NCBI GenBank assembly: GCA_037349315.1
Contig: JBAIAC010000006.1
Span: forward strand, 17,643,501 to 17,707,500
Origin: Chelydra serpentina
Taxonomy: Eukaryota > Chordata > Testudines > Chelydridae
Direction: 5' to 3'
Length of the DNA: 64,000 nucleotides
Positions within the stretch are counted from its first letter, which is position 1; each line of letters opens with the position of its first letter. A program made the translations under genes and the position numbers. Below, piece after piece: positions 23,833 through 36,453 of this stretch. The notes below the pieces were generated by a model that saw only the letters and a program-made list of their open reading frames with translations, had not been told where the DNA came from and did not search any database.

Positions 23833-23918
23833 TTGGGGTTGGTCCTGCTTTGAGCAGGGGGTTGGACTAGATGACCTCCTGAGGTCCCTTCCAACCCTGA
23901 GATTCTATGATTCTATGA

Positions 23919-26538
23919 AAGTCTTTACTCCCATTTATCCTAAGATCTCTTACCTCACAGGCAAGTTCAAAGTGTCCTAGGGAGGCAGGCCCCAGTCTGT
24001 GCCCAGCTCTCTTCAATCTCAGTTTGTTTTCCCCCAAGGTGATTGCCTCTCCTCCTCCTGCCCCTTTGAGGGACGTTTTTTTCTCTTGTCACTCCTTCAG
24101 CATCTCAGTCTTCTTGAGTGTTCCCTTTGTGAAGAGTAAGCTGTGTCTGGTTTATAGAGAGCCCCAGATCCTCCCCACTCCCACCTGCCTGTGAGATGAC
24201 TTGTTAATCAAAGTCAGCTGCTTGGATATTTTTCCCCATTCACCCATCCTTTTTGTGGTCGGTCAGGTAATTGTGGCCCACCAGGCAGGCAATGACTTGA
24301 CGACATTTGCAGCTGTGGGGTTTGAGGCTTAGCCAGAGGTCCAAGCCTCCTTAGTGAGTGTCTGTTGAAATCCCTGGGGTTGGTGAGAATCCACCAGTTC
24401 ACAACTCCATTGCAGTCAATGGAGTTATGTCAATTTATACCACCTGAGGTTCTGACATGTGGTACTAATAGATTCTTGTTTTGCAGCAGAAGGGATGCAA
24501 GAAATAGTTTCAATCACATTTGTAAAAAACCTAACACTCTAAAACATTAATATTATTCTCTGTTAAATACATGGTATATACATATATCATGTTATGGTGT
24601 TGTATAAAGGCTGTATTGGCGGAATGTTCTTAACGGCTTTGCCATTCATAAATAATGCAGTCATATCCAAATACATGCTGGTACTACTATAACCACACCA
24701 CAAATTCATTTGTGTATAGATGTGTGTGTGTGTGAGAGAGAGAGAAATGCATTTATAACCATAGAAGGACACTAAGCAAATTAAAGTACATACATTTTTT
24801 AATCAAAACTTCAGATATTTTACCTTTCAATTTATTGTTTACCAGAGACAGTTCAATTTTTGTAAGGCTACCCACAATGGTTTTGTGAATTTTGTGGCTT
24901 ACATTGGCTGTTTTGCAATTTATACAAGTGTGTAAAATATTCCCAGCACATACACTTAATCAAAACAAGCCCAATTAAGCTCAGTACTCCAGATTCCACC
25001 TCATTAGCTTTCTGTTCCTAAAATATAACAGATGTGATTGCTGCGGGCCATAAGTTAAAGACAAAATTTTCAGCTAAGTTCTTACACTGCAACCTAAAGT
25101 TATATGAAGATTTAATTATTACTTTCATTTTCATGGCTTTCTATAATACCTCATTTTTCACTTAATAGTATTCTATCGCAATGCTTTGATGCTCACTGTT
25201 ACAGGAGTAATGTATCTTTATAGCTGAAAATGTAATGGTTAAAGGTCACTTTTTCATTGCTGGCATTACTTACCTGATGGGTGAAAGCACAGTTTAATTT
25301 TATGGTTGTAACTGCCCCTCCTACAAAAGTACTAATCATAAAAAGTCAGGGTCCAAGCATGTAAACCCCAGTGCAAGTCCATGAAAGTCAAGGCATTTTG
25401 TTGCATGTTTGCTTAGAGAACACTAATGATCTACTGACTTGTGTTTGTAAACATACTCGTAATGAATGGCCACTACCCACTTCAAATAATTGTGGGCATC
25501 TGTAAAATGTATTCAGCCAAATTTCAGATGTAAAGGGAACAAAATTCTCCTTTGTCCCCTGTCAATGGCAAAATAAATTATCATCTTTTGGCACAGCAGC
25601 CAGCATGATAATTATTCATTTTTTTACTTAAAAAAGATAACTTCTAAGGGCACCTGTCCTGGCAGCAGAAGAGGGAGGAAAGCACCAGCCACTGCTAATT
25701 TTCACCAGTCTTTTATGCTTTCCATGCCCCAGTCCAAAGCATCATAATGAGTCCCAAGCTTAATCCAGGACATTTAATATCAAGACCCCACTGAATCTAC
25801 ATGAATCCATGGCCAAATCAAAGCCATTCCAAGAACTAATCAAAGCCCAAAGTTATGTGCAATCTACTGCACATGGCAGCCACTATCCCAATAGTGCTTG
25901 AATGTCCTTACAAATCAAACTTCTATCGTGAAGATGGGTTGATGACTAATTAGCACAGCCTCACTTCTTCACATCACTGAGGACAGAAGAATCAGCCCTC
26001 CATCCCCATAATTTTATCCCCGTGAATGGGAATCTATCCCTTGTTGCCAGGACTAATCACCTGAAGTTATGATAATGTGAAACCAATATGAATTGGAAGA
26101 GCCAAGAAAGCAGTGATTATTCAGTAAATAGATCATTCTCATGCAATGCAAAACCTGCCCTATTGCTTCAGTGTCCAGACACTCTGGTGGTGAGGGCCAT
26201 ATAATTATAGTACCCAGACAAACAATGTGAAACCTACACGATTGTTTCAAATTCCACCTGCGTTCATGCAGACCCGTCACAGCAACCATGCAGAACACAT
26301 AGTCCAACAGACAGAATCACATAGAGATTGATGCTCTATGCAACCAATAATCTGAAGCAATGGAGAGCAATGACAGGATTTTCACAGCAGCAAGGGGTGG
26401 GACAGCAGAAAGCCTCCACTCAACACATCATTATGTGGGAAGTCTCCATTGAAGCCCTCTTAACACCACCCTAGGGGACTGACCCACCATCCCCCCAGCA
26501 AAGCAGCACTTGCTTTCATGGCCGGTGCCCCTTATATC
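23919..26538. other. No gene; TG/AG microsatellite and one small palindrome
   Basis: Mostly anonymous DNA. A TG then AG run lies at about 24719-24746. Around 24393-24450 there is a diverged member of the small palindromic repeat described at 30146-30226. No exon is recognisable. Confidence 0.5.
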
Positions 26539-27301
26539 ATAGAGGATAGGTCCATGAATGGCTGTTAGTCAAGGAAGTCAGGGACAAACCTCATGCTGTA
26601 GATCAGAGGTCCCCAAACTGTGAGGCGCGCCACCCCAAAGGGGGCGTGGAGGAACATTCATGGGGTGTAGCAGGACTGGTCCAGTCCCTAAGGGGGCAAG
26701 GGGCAGGAAGTGGGTGCCACCCAGCCCTGACATGCCCACAGCTGAGCTCCTGGACCTGCACCTTGCCCCAAGCCCAGCCTCAGAGCGGCTCCACCCCCAG
26801 CCTCACCCCCTGGCCACAGCTCCATTCCCGGGTCAGGTCCAAGGCCAGGAGCGGGGGCAGGTCCTGGAGCAGAGCTGCATCCGGCTGCCAGCCTGCACCG
26901 CGGTCCAGCTGTGGTTTTGCTCCTGCCCCAGCCTCAGCCCCTGGCCATGGATCCATTCCCAACCCTGGCACTAGCCCACTCCTGGCCGCAGACCACCCCC
27001 AGCCTCCGCCCACTTACCACTGTCCGCATCCCTCATCAAGCTGGAGCCCCACTCCTGACCTGGGGGTGCAGACAGGAATAAGGGAGGGCAAGACCCTGAA
27101 AAGTTTGGGGACCACTGTTCTAGATATCCCTAAGCCTCTAACTGCCAGAAGCTGGGACTAGACGACAGGGGATGGATCAGTCAGTAATTTCCCTGTTCTG
27201 TTCATTCCCTCTGAAGTGGCAGCAGCCACTGTCAGAAGATAAGATACCGTGCTACATGGACCATTAGTCTGAGTCAGTATAGTCATTCTTATAGTCTTAT
27301 G
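26539..27301 (+). mobile_element. CR1 LINE 3' UTR, interrupted by hAT
   Basis: A CR1 3' UTR of the TTCTTAT-tailed subfamily, like 6916-7279. It starts at about GAGGATAGGTCCATGAATGG, is broken at 26603/27118 by a hAT element, and resumes with GCCAGAAGCTGGGACTAG. It ends near 27301. Confidence 0.82.
26604..27117. mobile_element. hAT-type non-autonomous element in CR1
   Basis: The ends CAGAGGTCCCCAAACTGTG and (inverted) CAGTGGTCCCCAAACTTT are hAT termini. The flanks CTGTAGAT (26596-26603) and TTCTAGAT (27118-27125) form an 8 bp duplication with two mismatches. The inside is GC-rich and made of diverged C-rich repeats, similar in style to 11168-11638. Its open frames (for example 26646-27161) reflect composition and encode nothing known. 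Confidence 0.85.
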
Positions 27302-27662
27302 TTAAAATTATTCCACACAACTATAGCTGGTTGGACATTTTTTAATATTTATTTTTAATCAAAAGATGCTTGATTTCTTGAAACCAAAACTCTTTATAGG
27401 AAAGGGTCTCTTTGATTCATTTCTTGTTTGTAAAATAAATTGATGAAAATAAATTTTGACATTTTCAAAATGGCAAAGTTCCATTTTCATGTTGACACGA
27501 TTTTATATTTTGAAATGTAACGTTTAAAAAAATCTTAAAAAGTCAAAATTAAAATTACACCTTTCAAAATTATTGAAACAAAATATGTTGACCCTATCCA
27601 AATTTTTTTTTCTGATTTTCAGTTCAGAAAAATGTTTGAGATTTCAAAATTCTCATTTCAAT
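27302..27662. other. No gene recognised
   Basis: Very AT-rich anonymous DNA between two CR1 tails of the same subfamily and orientation. Confidence 0.45.
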
Positions 27663-28140
27663 TTGGAAAAGAGGAGACTAAGGGGGGATATGATAGAGGT
27701 ATATAAAATTATGAGTGGTGTGGAGGAAATGAATAAAGAAAAGTTATTTACTTGTTCTCATAATAGAAGAACTAGGGGCCACCCAATGAAATTAGTGGGC
27801 AGCAGGGTTAAAAGTAATAAAAGGAAGTTCTTCTTCACACAGCACACAGTCAACCTGTGGAACTCCTTGCCTGAGGAGGCTGTGAAGGCTAGGACTATCA
27901 CTGGATAAATTCATGGAGATGAAGTCCATTAATGGCTATTAGCCGGGATGGTTAAGGAATGGTGTCCTTAGCGTCTGTTTGTCAGAGGGGGGTGATGGAT
28001 GGCAGGAGAGAGATCACTTGATCATTACCTGTTAGGTCCACTCACTCCGGGGCACCTGGCATTGCCACTGTGGGTGGACAGGATACTGGGCTGGATGGAC
28101 CTTTGGTCTGACCCAGTACGGCCTTTCTTATGTTCTTATG
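27663..28140 (+). mobile_element. CR1 LINE, ORF2 end and 3' UTR
   Basis: It begins in the C-terminal part of ORF2: [18 protein letters not shown], then NKRKFFFTQHTVNLWNSLP, a frame open to 27908. The 3' UTR follows with CTGGATGGACCTTTGGTCTG and the tail TTATGTTCTTATG ends at 28140. The frame breaks shortly after EEAVKART. It is a 5'-truncated, inactive copy. Confidence 0.9.
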
Positions 28141-31071
28141 AGAAAAATCTAAAAACTTCTTATGGGATTTCTTGCCTACCTCTACACCCATGCTAGTATA
28201 ATTGGCCTTGATTCTCCACCGCCTTCCACTTTGTATAATCATTTAAACCTGTGCAAAGTGAGTATAATTGCTACCAAATCACAATAATATCATTTCATAT
28301 CTCCTTTGCATGTGTAAGTGACTACACAAGGAGTAAGAAGGTGAAGAAAAATTGACACAGAGGGTCCAATTCACCACCCCAGTACATCAATTTTATGCTC
28401 TGATGCCTCTATAAAAGACCCTGAGGCCTAATTCTTGCCATATATGGGTGGATATCAGAAGTAACTCCATTGAAGTCAATGGAGATGCACACTGATGTAA
28501 AACTGGTGTATGTGAGAGCAGGATCATACCCAGAGAGCAAGAGAGCGAGACAGAAACCATGATTCCTTGGAAGATTCTCTCATTGCTGAGTGGTCCTCTT
28601 GTTTTCACTTTATCCAAATGCTCTTTTCCCTGCTCCTCAAGAGATTCATCAAAAGAATGAGCACATTTTCTTTGTGTTTTGAGTTGTAATGAATAAATGG
28701 CTTTTCAGTTGGTTAAAATGAGAAAGGAGATACATAATGACGAATTCTAGTGATTAGTCACTAATGTCTTTATTTATGGAGCCCTGGTACAGACATACTT
28801 CAGGTCATAGTACAATTCAATATTTATGAAGTACCAGTTTTCTCTAAATATATAAAATTGGTAATTATCACTAGTCATGCCTTATTTATCTACTTTTGAC
28901 TTTTAATTAATAGAAATGCCATTTATTCATTAAAAATTAAAACCACCTATTCTCTACCCCTTTGATAAATGTGGCCCTATTGTGTCACTATTTCCATTAC
29001 AAGTCCTGTCTGAATTCTTCCAGTGACAGACTGCTACATCTGAATACAAGATCTACATGAGCAGTCTCATTGAGGGACTGCTTGAACTAAACGCATAGCC
29101 TTAACTCTGTGCTCAGTGCTGGACCCAACAAGCTCCATACATAACAATCACAACAGAAAGTTGGGGCTTATCACTATCCTATAATCTTTCATATTTCATC
29201 TTCATTAACTTTTTAAAGTGATCTTGACTGTAGATAAAGAAAATACCTGGCAAAATCTTTATCTAATTAATAATAAATATTGCTTTCTAGACGTTTCTCT
29301 CTCTTTCCTTGGCAGTATAAAGCAGTATCACAGAAATTTTATCTTAAAAAAAACCTTTTCTCCTCTATTAGTCAAGTTACTTTTGAAAAGAACCATCTAG
29401 ATAAGAATAGAAGGTCTAACATGCGAGCATTCCGCAATGTGTTACTAATAGCACCATTAGCATATACCATATATAGCTGCACTGAGTGTCTTCTAAAGAG
29501 TTAGTGCCAAGTCCCAGTTTGTCAAATTAGGACACTGGAATGGCAAAATAATTCCATTCATTCCCACCAGCTAATTAAAATGGAGCTTAAAGCATCGAAA
29601 CAGAAGCTGAGTGGGGTTGCTGTGCAGTCCTCAGGGGTGACTTTGTAGGGAATGGTAAAAATACTTAATATAGTCACTGTTGCATGTTAAATGATCATCA
29701 GGAAAGTGCAAGCAATACAGGTTGAATTAGTACAGGGTGAATAGTGTCATCAGTTTGCTGCATTCTCTCTTTCCTTTTCACTTCTTCGCATTACTCTCAT
29801 ATTGTCTTGATATTGAAGTAAGAGGATAGAGTTGTAAAAAACAATGCCAACGCCCATTTATTTAGAACTTAAGTTCCTTTATGATCCCTGCAAATATATA
29901 ATATATAATCTTGTCCTGCTGATACGACAAGGGAAACAAGTAGTGACCATTATGTTTAGGTTGCCTAATACTTTCAATTAGACAGGAGTCTTGTGACCTT
30001 TAATTTGAGAATCTGCCTCTGTCAATTTTTAAACCAGGATTGGATGTTTTTCTAAAATATATGCTCTAGTTCAAAAGGAATTATTTTGGGGACGTTCTAT
30101 GACTTGTGTTATGTCGGAGGTCAGACTTTATTCACGTGTATATATGTGGGCCAGATCCTCAGCTGGTGTAAATCAGTGAAACCAGTGAAGCTATAGTGAT
30201 TTACACCAGCTCAGTATATGGTCCATATATTTTTCAGTGTAAATAATATCTGCCTGACTGCACTGAGGTTTTACTCCAGGAAGCTCGGTTACAATCTTTG
30301 AAAATGTCATCATCTATTTTCACACACTGAAATTGTGATAGTATGTTTCCACTTTGGCCCAGTTTTTTTATTGTTAATATTTTCCTTCTTTGTAAAAATG
30401 AAATATATTTCATCTCACCCTGTGCACTCAATAAAATAAATCTAAAAGGACTTTCTCAAAGTCAAAGGTTTGTTGGCTATATAATAGTAATCTGTCTCTC
30501 TCTTTGATTTAATTAGAATGAAAAGAAGCTACATTTAAGAAATATACTGCTGGGAAAAATCAGGCATTGGGTGGTGGATGGATGCCATGACCTAATAGTT
30601 CCTTTTCCATCTCTAACTGCTCTGATTCTCCAAACTCTCAAAGCACATGATTTAGTTTGCTTTGGTTTCTTGAGCCAATTGTAATACATCAAAACATCTA
30701 TTTGTAACCATGGAATTTATGTTAGAAACAGACAATAGTAACTAAAGGGTGGATACCCACTATCAATTAGAGGTACCATTAGTGGAAAAGGAAGGAACCA
30801 GTCAAATGTGCATCTATGTGAAATAAAAAATGGCATGGAGAAAAATGCAAGTGATATGATGGCTAGTTCAAGCAGCAATTAATTCCAGGAAGTCCTACGG
30901 ACTGTATTATACATGGGGCCAGAGTGGATGATTACAATGTGCTTTCTGTCTTGATAATCTGTGAATCTATAAAACCCGCCCCCATGAACTGTGGAAAAGT
31001 TTAGATTCAGATCTGAATCTTTTTTATACCTAAACCCCGCACTGGATGCCTGTCTCTGGGTCAGATGCCCA
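28141..31071. other. No gene; two small palindromic repeats
   Basis: Anonymous DNA apart from two members of a short palindromic repeat at about 28440-28512 and 30146-30226. Frames are short and without motifs. Confidence 0.5.
30146..30226. repeat. Small palindromic repeat (TTTACACCAG family)
   Basis: Arms CAGCTGGTGTAAATCA and TGATTTACACCAGCT enclose a short loop. Diverged relatives are at 28440-28512 (ACTCCATTGAAGTCAATGGA) and 24393-24450 (CTCCATTGCAGTCAATGGAG). Palindromes of this type are scattered through sauropsid genomes. They are probably ancient MITEs, although I cannot name the family. Confidence 0.55.
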
Positions 31072-31084
31072 CTGAAGTTAATGA

Positions 31085-31188
31085 AAAGAAAATAAGAAAG
31101 AAATACTTGTGGCACCTTAGAGACTAACAAATTTATTTCAGCATAAGCTTTTTGCTGACACAGACTAACACGGCTACTACACTGAAAC
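31085..31188 (+). mobile_element. Short fold-back Penelope/Neptune tail
   Basis: A 104 bp insert flanked by the identical 13-mer CTGAAGTTAATGA at 31072-31084 and 31189-31201. The left half, GGCACCTTAGAGACTAACAA to GCATAAGCTTT, is the tail region in minus orientation. The right half, CAGACTAACACGGCTACTAC, is the terminal tail in plus orientation. This is the same arrangement as the other fold-back copies in the window. The exact long duplication marks one integration event. Confidence 0.82.
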
Positions 31189-31201
31189 CTGAAGTTAATG
31201 A

Positions 31202-33184
31202 GAGATTTCCCAGTGACTGCCGTGAGTTTTGGATTAGGCCCTATATAATCTTCTGAGCCAACACATGGAAGCTAAACACCCTCCAACATCAGAGAAGTAA
31301 GGGTGACAGAATGGATTCTTAGTGATTATTTAGGGCTAGACTGTGCACTCCTAATCATTCATGTTGGGGAACATTTACTAACAAGCATGCCCACCAAGAT
31401 GAATAAGGCAACATTTGTATTTTAAAGATTATTTATCACTTAACAGATGACATTGCATTTGACTGTCTAGATGCCCTCAATACATGCATTCAGTGAATGT
31501 AGTATTAAACATTGCATCTCACAAAACAGAAAATTTACAACAAAGAAATAACCGATTCAGAAAAAATTGATACAAGACTTAGAGATTCATCTTTGAACTG
31601 ATAAATATATTATCTTAAATCTTACATACAAAAGTAATTGGAGTCTGAGTGAAAAGGGCAGACTTTTTTGTTTTAATGTGTAGAACTAAATAATGCTCAA
31701 AAGGCAATAAAATGTCTTTGTTGCAGTTATCTAAAGGTGAACAATAAACAGATCAACATTTAATGCTGCAGCTATTGAGAAAAGGAGTATGATCAGTAAG
31801 TAGAGAGGGCATGCATACAACATAATTCCAGTTTTATGGCAGTATGCCTTGTTGATTTCAATGGAGTTAATTACTAACACAGTAGTGACTCAGGCCCAGA
31901 GATATTTGTGAAATACTAGCAACATTTTTTTTAAAAGCTTCATTTATTGAAAAAACTGGAGGAATGTTAGCCTGTATACCATAACTAAGGCATATTCTAA
32001 ACTGTCAGGTTGATATTATGCAAAGAAAAAAACTGAGAAAAAAAAACATGAAAGAAGATTTTGAAAAGAAGGTCAAGATTTTGATCCCAGATCTGCAGGG
32101 CATATTTCCCCCCAAAACATGCTGCGTGAGCCTGATTCCAAGCCCACTGATGTCAATGGACAGACATCTATTTATGTCAATGTACTTTGGATAAGGCCTA
32201 TATGAAAATGAGACAGCTGGGTCTTGTGTCCAGGGAATCACAAGACGAACTGGGATTTCCAACCTCTTTGTCTGAGGGAAGAAAACAGTAACCGTTCCCT
32301 GCGTTCTAGCATGGTGGAATGTGGGTAGGCACAGCATGAATAACTACTGCCTAGAGTAATGCTGAACCATGCTTTTCACTGGAGGTTCTAGCCACCCTAG
32401 TACAACAATGCTTGCTAAGACTGGTTTGTGGGAAACCACAGGCTCAGATAAGTTTGTGAAAACAGTTTGAACAACTGGGGGGAAATGATCAGTTTTTACA
32501 CAATTCATGAACAGAAATCAAAGGATTTTGTTATTTTTCACAAAGGTTGATTGAGATGAAGACATTGTTCATAAAGTATAACTCAACCAGTTCTCATTAT
32601 CGTATAAAACTCACCACAGATAGCACTACCATAGGGGATAGTGTGTTAAGCTACTGTTGCTTTGTGAATAACCTTCCTTGCTTTTCTGTGTTCACGTAAT
32701 GGAGGCTGTTTCTTTTTGGCTCCCTTCCACCCCTTTGCACCATTGGATAAATCGTAGATCCTCTAGTTATTGCAGCTAGATATTCTATTCTCACTAAATG
32801 GATAAAATTAAGATACTCTCATTCTGAAATTACCCCTACACACTGCTGACTTATCACCATGTCTCATTGACCCTGAAACCTTGATTCCCTATCTCTGTTC
32901 GTTAATTAGAGAATTCTCATCTTTCTTAGGATTCAGAATCAACTGGCAAAAAGCCAGTACCATAATGTAATATATTTTGCTGCCATCAGATGTCCTTTAT
33001 AGTTATAAACCAAATGGTCTTATTATTTCTGTATGATATGTCTTTGCCACAGATTTGCCATAGATTCCTGCAGCAGCCTGGCACTTTCTCACCACATCTT
33101 TAACAGTCAGCAGGGGGTGCAGGAGCCATGCCCCACTTGTTTCATATACCACATGCCAGGTAATAACATGAGAGGACTCCATTA
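31202..33184. other. No gene recognised
   Basis: Anonymous AT-rich DNA. The frame at 32005-32337 on the minus strand has no motif. I see no repeat structure beyond short A/T runs. Confidence 0.5.
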
Positions 33185-33764
33185 TTACTAAACACTAATA
33201 AAGAACTAATAACAGAAATACTCCAGCTGCAGCTTCTGCCTCTAACCATGTGCACACAGACTGACTTCCTGGTGACTCCTCCAAACTCTCCCTCCTGCAA
33301 TCTGCGCTCCTCTCTTCAAGTTCCATGCAGGTTGCTATGTCTTTCAACAAATCTGTTGTACTTTTGTGCAAGTGGTACTACATAGCCTATTGTGGAGACA
33401 TTAACTTTACCACCAGCACACTACAGCCTGTTAGTCCTCATATCCCTTCAATTGTGCTGGTCTTTTAGAGTCTCCCGTTTCATTTGTGGGTTACTACTAT
33501 TAATGAGGGAGTTCAACTTTGTTTCTTTCTTCTTCCTGGGTGATTTCCTGTTGGCACTTGATATTTTATGCTTCTGACTCCCCTCTGTGAGACCATCTGA
33601 TGGCTGAGGCTCATTCTAAGTCCTCCAGGTCCTGGCCTTGGGCCTTTTCTCTGAGCACAGCAGCTGTCAACCACTATTCTAAAGTTGTTTTCACTGCTGT
33701 CCTGAGTCTGTAACTATTTCAGAGAACCTGTGTCCCACTGTGGACTACTGCTTTTTGCCATTTG

Positions 33765-34210
33765 TTAATGCGGCTTGATGCTTGGACCCAGACTTGCTCC
33801 CCTCAAGTCCAAAGGTCTCAAATCCATGACTTCTTCATTATAGTTGTCTGCCTGCCTAGCCTGGTATTGTCTTAACTGCTGTTGTGTACTGTCTGTTTTT
33901 CCTCTGGTAAGTTGCCGCAAATTCCCCCCTGTGGGATGTAGCATATTGGCGCTATGGCTCATCAGTCCCTTTGCTGGGCTAATACATAATCCTTAGCAGA
34001 GTGTACTGCACTGGTCTAACATTGCCTGGTAGGGATCTCTTCCGGTCTTTTATGACTTTCCCATTTGGTACCGAGTCCTTTGAATTCTGCTGCATTGAAC
34101 TGTGGCCCATTGTTTGAGCATAGTGTGTCAGGTATGCTGTACTTTGTAAAATGTGCCTGGAATTTCCTCATTATAGTTCTTGGTTGAGTGTCAGTCAGGA
34201 AATGGGACAT
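33765..34210 (-). pseudogene. Outer Gypsy integrase remnant
   Basis: The minus strand reads FLTDTQPRTIMRKFQAHFTK and IPDTLCSNNGPQF, followed by AAEFKG. This is the second catalytic Asp region of the Gypsy integrase with D changed to N in the DNGPQF motif. Further left, RQYQARQADNYNE and DLRPLDLRGASLG match the region after the core. Stops and frameshifts are present. It resumes the element interrupted at about 34196-37426. Confidence 0.78.
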
Positions 34211-34349
34211 AATACCCTGTAAGCTGGCCCACCCAAGTCTATGAATTCCCCATTAATCCAATCCATCAGTGTAGTATGATGGCCAAGGCTACTTCCCAGA
34301 AACCCAGTGTGTCTGGGTTGAGACCAGATCCTGACATCACCTCTTACCC

Positions 34350-34772
34350 TCATGGTGCCTGAGAGTTGGGCTTATCTGTGTGTGCCCTGTGGAAGATGGT
34401 GATTTTTTCAAAGATGTGTAAATAGCGAGCTGGTTCCCAGGTTTACTCCTTCCCAATCAATAAGTTATCACAACTTTTCTCTGCCTATCTTGGAGGTGAG
34501 GATCTTGTGAATGGGATACTCTTTTTTCCCCTGAACCAATGGGGAGCAGGGAGGGTTGTTTTTGGCTAGGGAAGGGATTTTTGGAGAAGGGTTTAAGAAA
34601 GGAAGCATGAAATACAAGATGCACATTGAGGGAATCGGCAAAGTTCTAAGTTTGCTGGGCTGATTTGTCTGAAGATCTGGTAAGGACCTACATATTGGTG
34701 GTCTAGTTTGTGGATGGGTTAGCCTGCCTTGAGGTGTTTGGTCAATAGCCACACCTGTTGTCCCACTGCGAA
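34350..34772 (-). pseudogene. Gypsy integrase C-terminus and chromodomain remnant
   Basis: On the minus strand: FAVGQQVWLLTKHL, QYVGPYQIFRQISPANLEL, then, after stops, LLIGKE and TWEPARYLHIFEK. This order (GPF/Y-like motif, then chromodomain with the WEP signature) is that of vertebrate chromovirus-type Gypsy integrases. The domain would bind chromatin marks to guide insertion. It is inactive here, with several stops. Confidence 0.75.
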
Positions 34773-35460
34773 AATAGAATAATAGAATCATAGCAGTTTA
34801 GGACTGGAAGGGATCTCAAGAGGTCATCTAGTCCAGTCTTCTGCACTAAAGGCAGAACTATGTAATAACTAGATAATTACTCACAGTATTTGTCTAACGT
34901 ATTCTTAAAAACTTCCAATGATGGAGATTTCACAGCCTCCCTTGGCAATTTGTTCCAGTGCTTAACTACCCTGACAGTTAGGATATTTTTCTTAATGAAC
35001 AACCTAAACCGCCTTTGCTGCAATTTAAGCCCATTGCTTCTTGTCCTATCCTCAGAAGTTAAGGAGAACAATTTTCTCCCTTCTTCCTGTAACAACCTTT
35101 TATGTACTTGAAACCTTATCATGTACCCTTTCAGTCTTCTCTTCGCCAGACTAAGCAAACGTAATTTTTTCAATCTTTCCTAACAGGTCATGTTTTCTAG
35201 ACCTTTTATCATGTTGGTTGCTCTCCTTTGGCCTTTCTCCAATTTGTTCACATCTTTCCTGAAATGTGGTACCCAGAACTGGACACAATACTCCATTTGA
35301 GGCCTTATCAGTATGGAGTAGAGTATAATTACTTCTCATGTCTTGCTTACAGCGCTCCTACAAATACATCCCAGAATGATGTTCGCTTTTTTTGCAACAG
35401 TTTGCAAAGATTGCTTGATTATTTGCTCCATTATCTTTCTGGAAGTTAAGCTGACTTACC
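34773..35460 (-). mobile_element. CR1 LINE, minus strand
   Basis: The 3' tail (plus-strand AATAATAGAATCATAG) is at the left. On the minus strand the C-terminal part of ORF2 follows: LAKRRLKGYMIRFQVHKRLL, then [17 protein letters not shown] text. It continues through the EYCVQFW-like region around 35270. The stretch 35417-35460 appears to come from elsewhere in CR1, suggesting an internal deletion. It is inserted in the nested Gypsy element between its protease and integrase remains. Confidence 0.86.
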
Positions 35461-35479
35461 TTTGGACTTTTATCTCCTG

Positions 35480-35800
35480 CAAGGATATACTCAGGTCATG
35501 CTTGGCCAACTAAGGGATTCAAAGTATCACAGGAAAGTGTGGAGACCAGATTAGGCTGAAACAAAGGAATTCATGGTGTTCCCGGATTACCACTTCCAGA
35601 ACCATGTTTTCCTGACTAATGGGACCAGAGGTGAGCAGTGAGGAGTCAACAGTCTCAACCAGGCCAGAGATGGCCTTGGGTTGTATGGGGAGACAGAGTA
35701 CTTAGGCTATGGTGACATCCATGAAATTATCCAAAGCCCACTGGAGGGAAACAGCTTGTTTGGAGTTCTAAAGTCAGAGTTGTAGCTGGAGATGTAGGTG
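35480..35800 (-). pseudogene. Gypsy aspartic protease remnant
   Basis: The minus strand can be read as VETVDSSLLTSGPISQENM, then EHHEFLCFSLIWSPHFPVIL and LAKHDLSIS. This matches the second half of chromovirus-type retropepsin-like domains (SPHFPVVLG...PWL...HNP). The active-site DSG is not visible. Two in-frame stops follow PVIL. It belongs to the nested Gypsy element. Confidence 0.68.
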
Positions 35801-36453
35801 AGGGGATGAGCTCAAGGAGGTGGGGTGTTTGACTGGAAGGCTTGCCCACTGGAGTTTTCTCTGTTACCCAGGTTTGCCCCCCCTTACTGAGGCTGGGTGG
35901 GGCTGTTTCCTGAAGCCACGTGGTTTGGGGACTTTAGCTAGGCAGATACTATGTGGCCTATGCCAGCACAGTAAATCTTGCCATTGGTGTTCACATTCAG
36001 AAGGATCTAGCCAGACTGGTTCTAATTTCACCTTCATGGTCTCAGGCACACAGGGGTTGCAGGATTGGAGGAACAGCCTGGGTGTGATATGGGGCCTCTC
36101 TGCTATCACTTCACTGCTCATTAAGTCAAGTGTGAATCTGAATTCAAAGTTCAGTAAAGGCATTGAGCCTGTGGCAGGGCTCCGGGGACAGAGGAGAGGG
36201 GGCAGTTCACTCCTGCCTGAGTCTGCTGCCAGGCATTGGAAGTGGCCCACATACAATTATTCTGATCTCGGGGCCTGGTGGAACCTCCATAAGGCTGTCT
36301 TCAGTATGAATAATCAAAAATCATTGCAAAAGCCCCTGGGAAGGAGTCTCAACTAGCCAATACAGGATGATCCTGCTGTAACATAGGATATACCCATTCT
36401 AGGACTTTACCAGTGAAGAGGCAAATGATCAGGCTTACCTTGGCCTGGTCTGT

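Larger units (their letters stand above)
21046..23918 (+). mobile_element. CR1 LINE, near-complete ORF2 plus 3' UTR
   Basis: The longest CR1 in the window, about 2.9 kb. It lacks ORF1 and the 5' UTR but has most of ORF2: endonuclease, linker, reverse transcriptase and C-terminal domain. A short 3' UTR follows with CTAGATGACCTCCTGAGGTC, and it ends in the tail repeats GATTCTATGATTCTATGA (23901-23918). Only two frame breaks interrupt ORF2, so the copy is fairly young. The left junction is 5' truncation, usual for target-primed reverse transcription, and is placed to within about 30 bp. Confidence 0.93.

Noticed and set aside
26646..27161. 171-codon plus-strand frame, Pro/Ser rich
   Set aside because: It lies within a hAT element bounded by inverted ends and an 8 bp duplication; the open frame follows from C-rich repeats and runs across the element border.
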